A stretch of DNA of 64,000 nucleotides, from contig QXJR01000016.1 of the NCBI GenBank assembly GCA_020975725.1, forward strand, positions 1-64,000. Direction: 5' to 3'. Below the pieces are notes generated by a model. The model was not told the DNA's origin, ran no database searches, and was given only the letters and a program-made list of their open reading frames with translations. The stretch comes from Picocystis sp. L7. Its lineage: Eukaryota; Chlorophyta; Picocystophyceae; Picocystales; Picocystaceae. This document shows, in pieces, positions 62,140 through 64,000 of the stretch. Each line of letters begins with the position of its first letter. The first letter of the stretch is position 1. Both the position numbers and the translations under genes were made by a program.

Positions 62140-64000
62140 AGATGGACATGGGCATGGACTGAGGATGGACATGGAAAAGGGGGATAGACAAGGGCATGGA
62201 CTGAGGATGGACATGGAATAGGGAGATGGTGAAGGGGGATGGACATGGACAAGGGAGATAGACATGAACATGGCCATGGTCATGAACGAGGACATGGACC
62301 TCGACATGGTACGAGATGGACATGGACAAGGGAGATAGACATGAACATGGCCATGGCCATGAACGAGGACATGGACCTCGACATGGAGAGAGATGGACAT
62401 GGAAGATGGAGATAGACATGAACATGGCCATGGTCATGAGCAAGGACATGGACCTCGACATGGTACGAGATGGACATGGACAAGGGAGATAGACATGAAC
62501 ATGGCCATGGCCATGAACGAGGACATGGACCTCGACATGGAGAGAGATGGACATGGAAGATGGAGATAGACATGAACATGGCCATGGCCATGAACGAGGA
62601 CATGGACCTCGACATGGTACGAGATGGACATGGAAGATGGAGATAGACATGAACATGGCCATGGCCATGAACGAGGACATGGACCTCGACATGGTACGAG
62701 ATGGACATGGACAAGGGAGATAGACATGAACATGGCCATGGTCATGAGCAAGGACATGGACCTAGACATGGTACGAGATGGACATGGACAAGGGAGATAG
62801 ACATGAACATGGCCATGGCCATGAACGAGGACATGGACCTCGACATGGTACGAGATGGACATGGACAAGGGAGATAGACATGAACATGGCCATGGTCATG
62901 AGCAAGGACATGGACCTCGACATGGTACGAGATGGACATGGACAAGGGAGATAGACATGAACATGGCCATGGTCATGAACGAGGACATGGACCTCGACAT
63001 GGAGAGAGATGGACATGGAAGATGGAGATAGACATGAACATGGCCATGGTCATGAGCAAGGACATGGACCTCGACATGGTACGAGATGGACATGGACAAG
63101 GGAGATAGACATGAACATGGCCATGGTCATGAGCAAGGACATGGACCTCGACATGGTACGAGATGGACATGGACAAGGGAGATAGACATGAACATGGCCA
63201 TGGTCATGAGCAAGGACATGGACCTCGACATGGTACGAGATGGACATGGAAGATGGAGATAGACATGAACATGGCCATGGCCATGAACGAGGACATGGAC
63301 CTCGACATGGTACGAGATGGACATGGACAAGGGAGATAGACATGAACATGGCCATGGTCATGAGCAAGGACATGGACCTCGACATGGTACGAGATGGACA
63401 TGGACAAGGGAGATAGACATGAACATGGCCATGGCCATGAACGAGGACATGGACCTCGACATGGTACGAGATGGACATGGAAGATGGAGATAGACATGAA
63501 CATGGCCATGGCCATGAACGAGGACATGGACCTCGACATGGAGAGAGATGGACATGGAAGATGGAGATAGACATGAACATGGCCATGGCCATGAACGAGG
63601 ACATGGACCTCGACATGGAGAGAGATGGACATGGAAGATGGAGATAGACATGAACATGGCCATGGCCATGAACGAGGACATGGACCTCGACATGGTACGA
63701 GATGGACATGGAAGATGGAGATAGACATGAACATGGCCATGGCCATGAACGAGGACATGGACCTCGACATGGTACGAGATGGACATGGACAAGGGAGATA
63801 GACATGAACATGGCCATGGTCATGAGCAAGGACATGGACCTCGACATGGTACGAGATGGACATGGACAAGGGAGATAGACATGAACATGGCCATGGCCAT
63901 GAACGAGGACATGGACCTCGACATGGAGAGAGATGGACATGGAAGATGGAGATAGACATGAACATGGCCATGGTCATGAGCAAGGACATGGACCTCGACA
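62140..64000. repeat. 77-bp tandem array running off the window
   Basis: Irregular GACATGG-rich sequence (62140-62250) passes into about 23 regular 77-bp units that continue past 64000. The unit is itself built from degenerate GACATGG-like heptamers. Units vary as blocks: GACAAGGG or GAAGATGG at the start, GGTCATGAGCAAG or GGCCATGAACGAG in the middle, TACGAG or AGAGAG at the end. Since 77 is not a multiple of three, frames rotate; long minus-strand ORFs (Met/Ser/His/Pro-rich) are by-products of the missing stop codons. Confidence 0.95.

Noticed and set aside
62140-64000. Long Met/His/Ser/Pro-rich ORFs across the 77-bp array
   Set aside because: The same repeat reads open in several frames, frames rotate with every unit, and there is no non-repeat domain.
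1-64000. tRNA and rRNA genes
   Set aside because: I looked for T-loop-like GTTCRA stretches with a pairing context and saw none convincing; a covariance search was not possible here.

Overview
This is a nuclear window from a photosynthetic eukaryote, most likely an alga; I cannot name the lineage. The signs are eukaryotic gene families (Trm1, SURF6/Rrp14, Cid1-type uridylyltransferase, OTU, EF-hand mitochondrial-type carrier), spliceosomal introns that can be placed from protein continuity (mostly 53-165 bp, one about 500 bp, donors often GTGCG), and several genes whose best-known relatives are plastid proteins: CRR6/DUF1817, an EF-hand SAMTL-like carrier, a YbeY-HAD fusion known from plants, a PAP/fibrillin-like protein and a DnaJ-type zinc-finger protein.

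Layout. Positions 5-11370 form one giant inverted repeat: two arms of 5637 and 5097 bp around a 632-bp spacer. Each arm carries the same trypsin-like protease gene and the same 54-bp tandem array (24 copies left, 14 right). In only one reading frame, that of an 18-residue leucine-rich repeat protein, are all array substitutions synonymous. From 11.5 to 17.4 kb lies a broken Ty3/gypsy LTR retrotransposon on the minus strand, with a cytosine-C5 DNA methyltransferase domain between RNase H and integrase. From 17.4 to 27.6 kb the window is repeat-rich: a dispersed 330-bp repeat, a broken DUF285 (BspA-like) surface protein gene, a secreted Cys-rich orphan and a decayed piggyBac transposase.

From 27.6 to 61.1 kb the window is compact and gene-rich: membrane-anchored methyltransferase, folate-receptor-like protein (3 exons), NRAMP-like transporter, an unrecognised multi-exon gene, TenA-like protein, an ESCRT-type USP8/AMSH N-terminal domain joined to an OTU protease (3 exons), secreted patatin, DnaJ-type zinc finger, Trm1, CRR6, YbeY-HAD, a PH-domain gene, a basic hypothetical protein, SAMTL-like carrier, fibrillin-like protein, uridylyltransferase and SURF6/Rrp14. 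From about 62.14 kb to the right edge runs a 77-bp tandem array that leaves the window.

The genes do not form one pathway. Two themes recur: plastid upkeep (CRR6, YbeY-HAD, SAMTL, fibrillin-like, DnaJ zinc finger) and RNA/ribosome work (Trm1, YbeY, uridylyltransferase, SURF6). The most novel items are the USP8_dimer-OTU architecture, the methyltransferase-bearing gypsy element and the giant palindrome with its single-frame-conserved repeat gene. Exon models were made by eye from splice motifs and frame continuity; starts are the first credible ATG.
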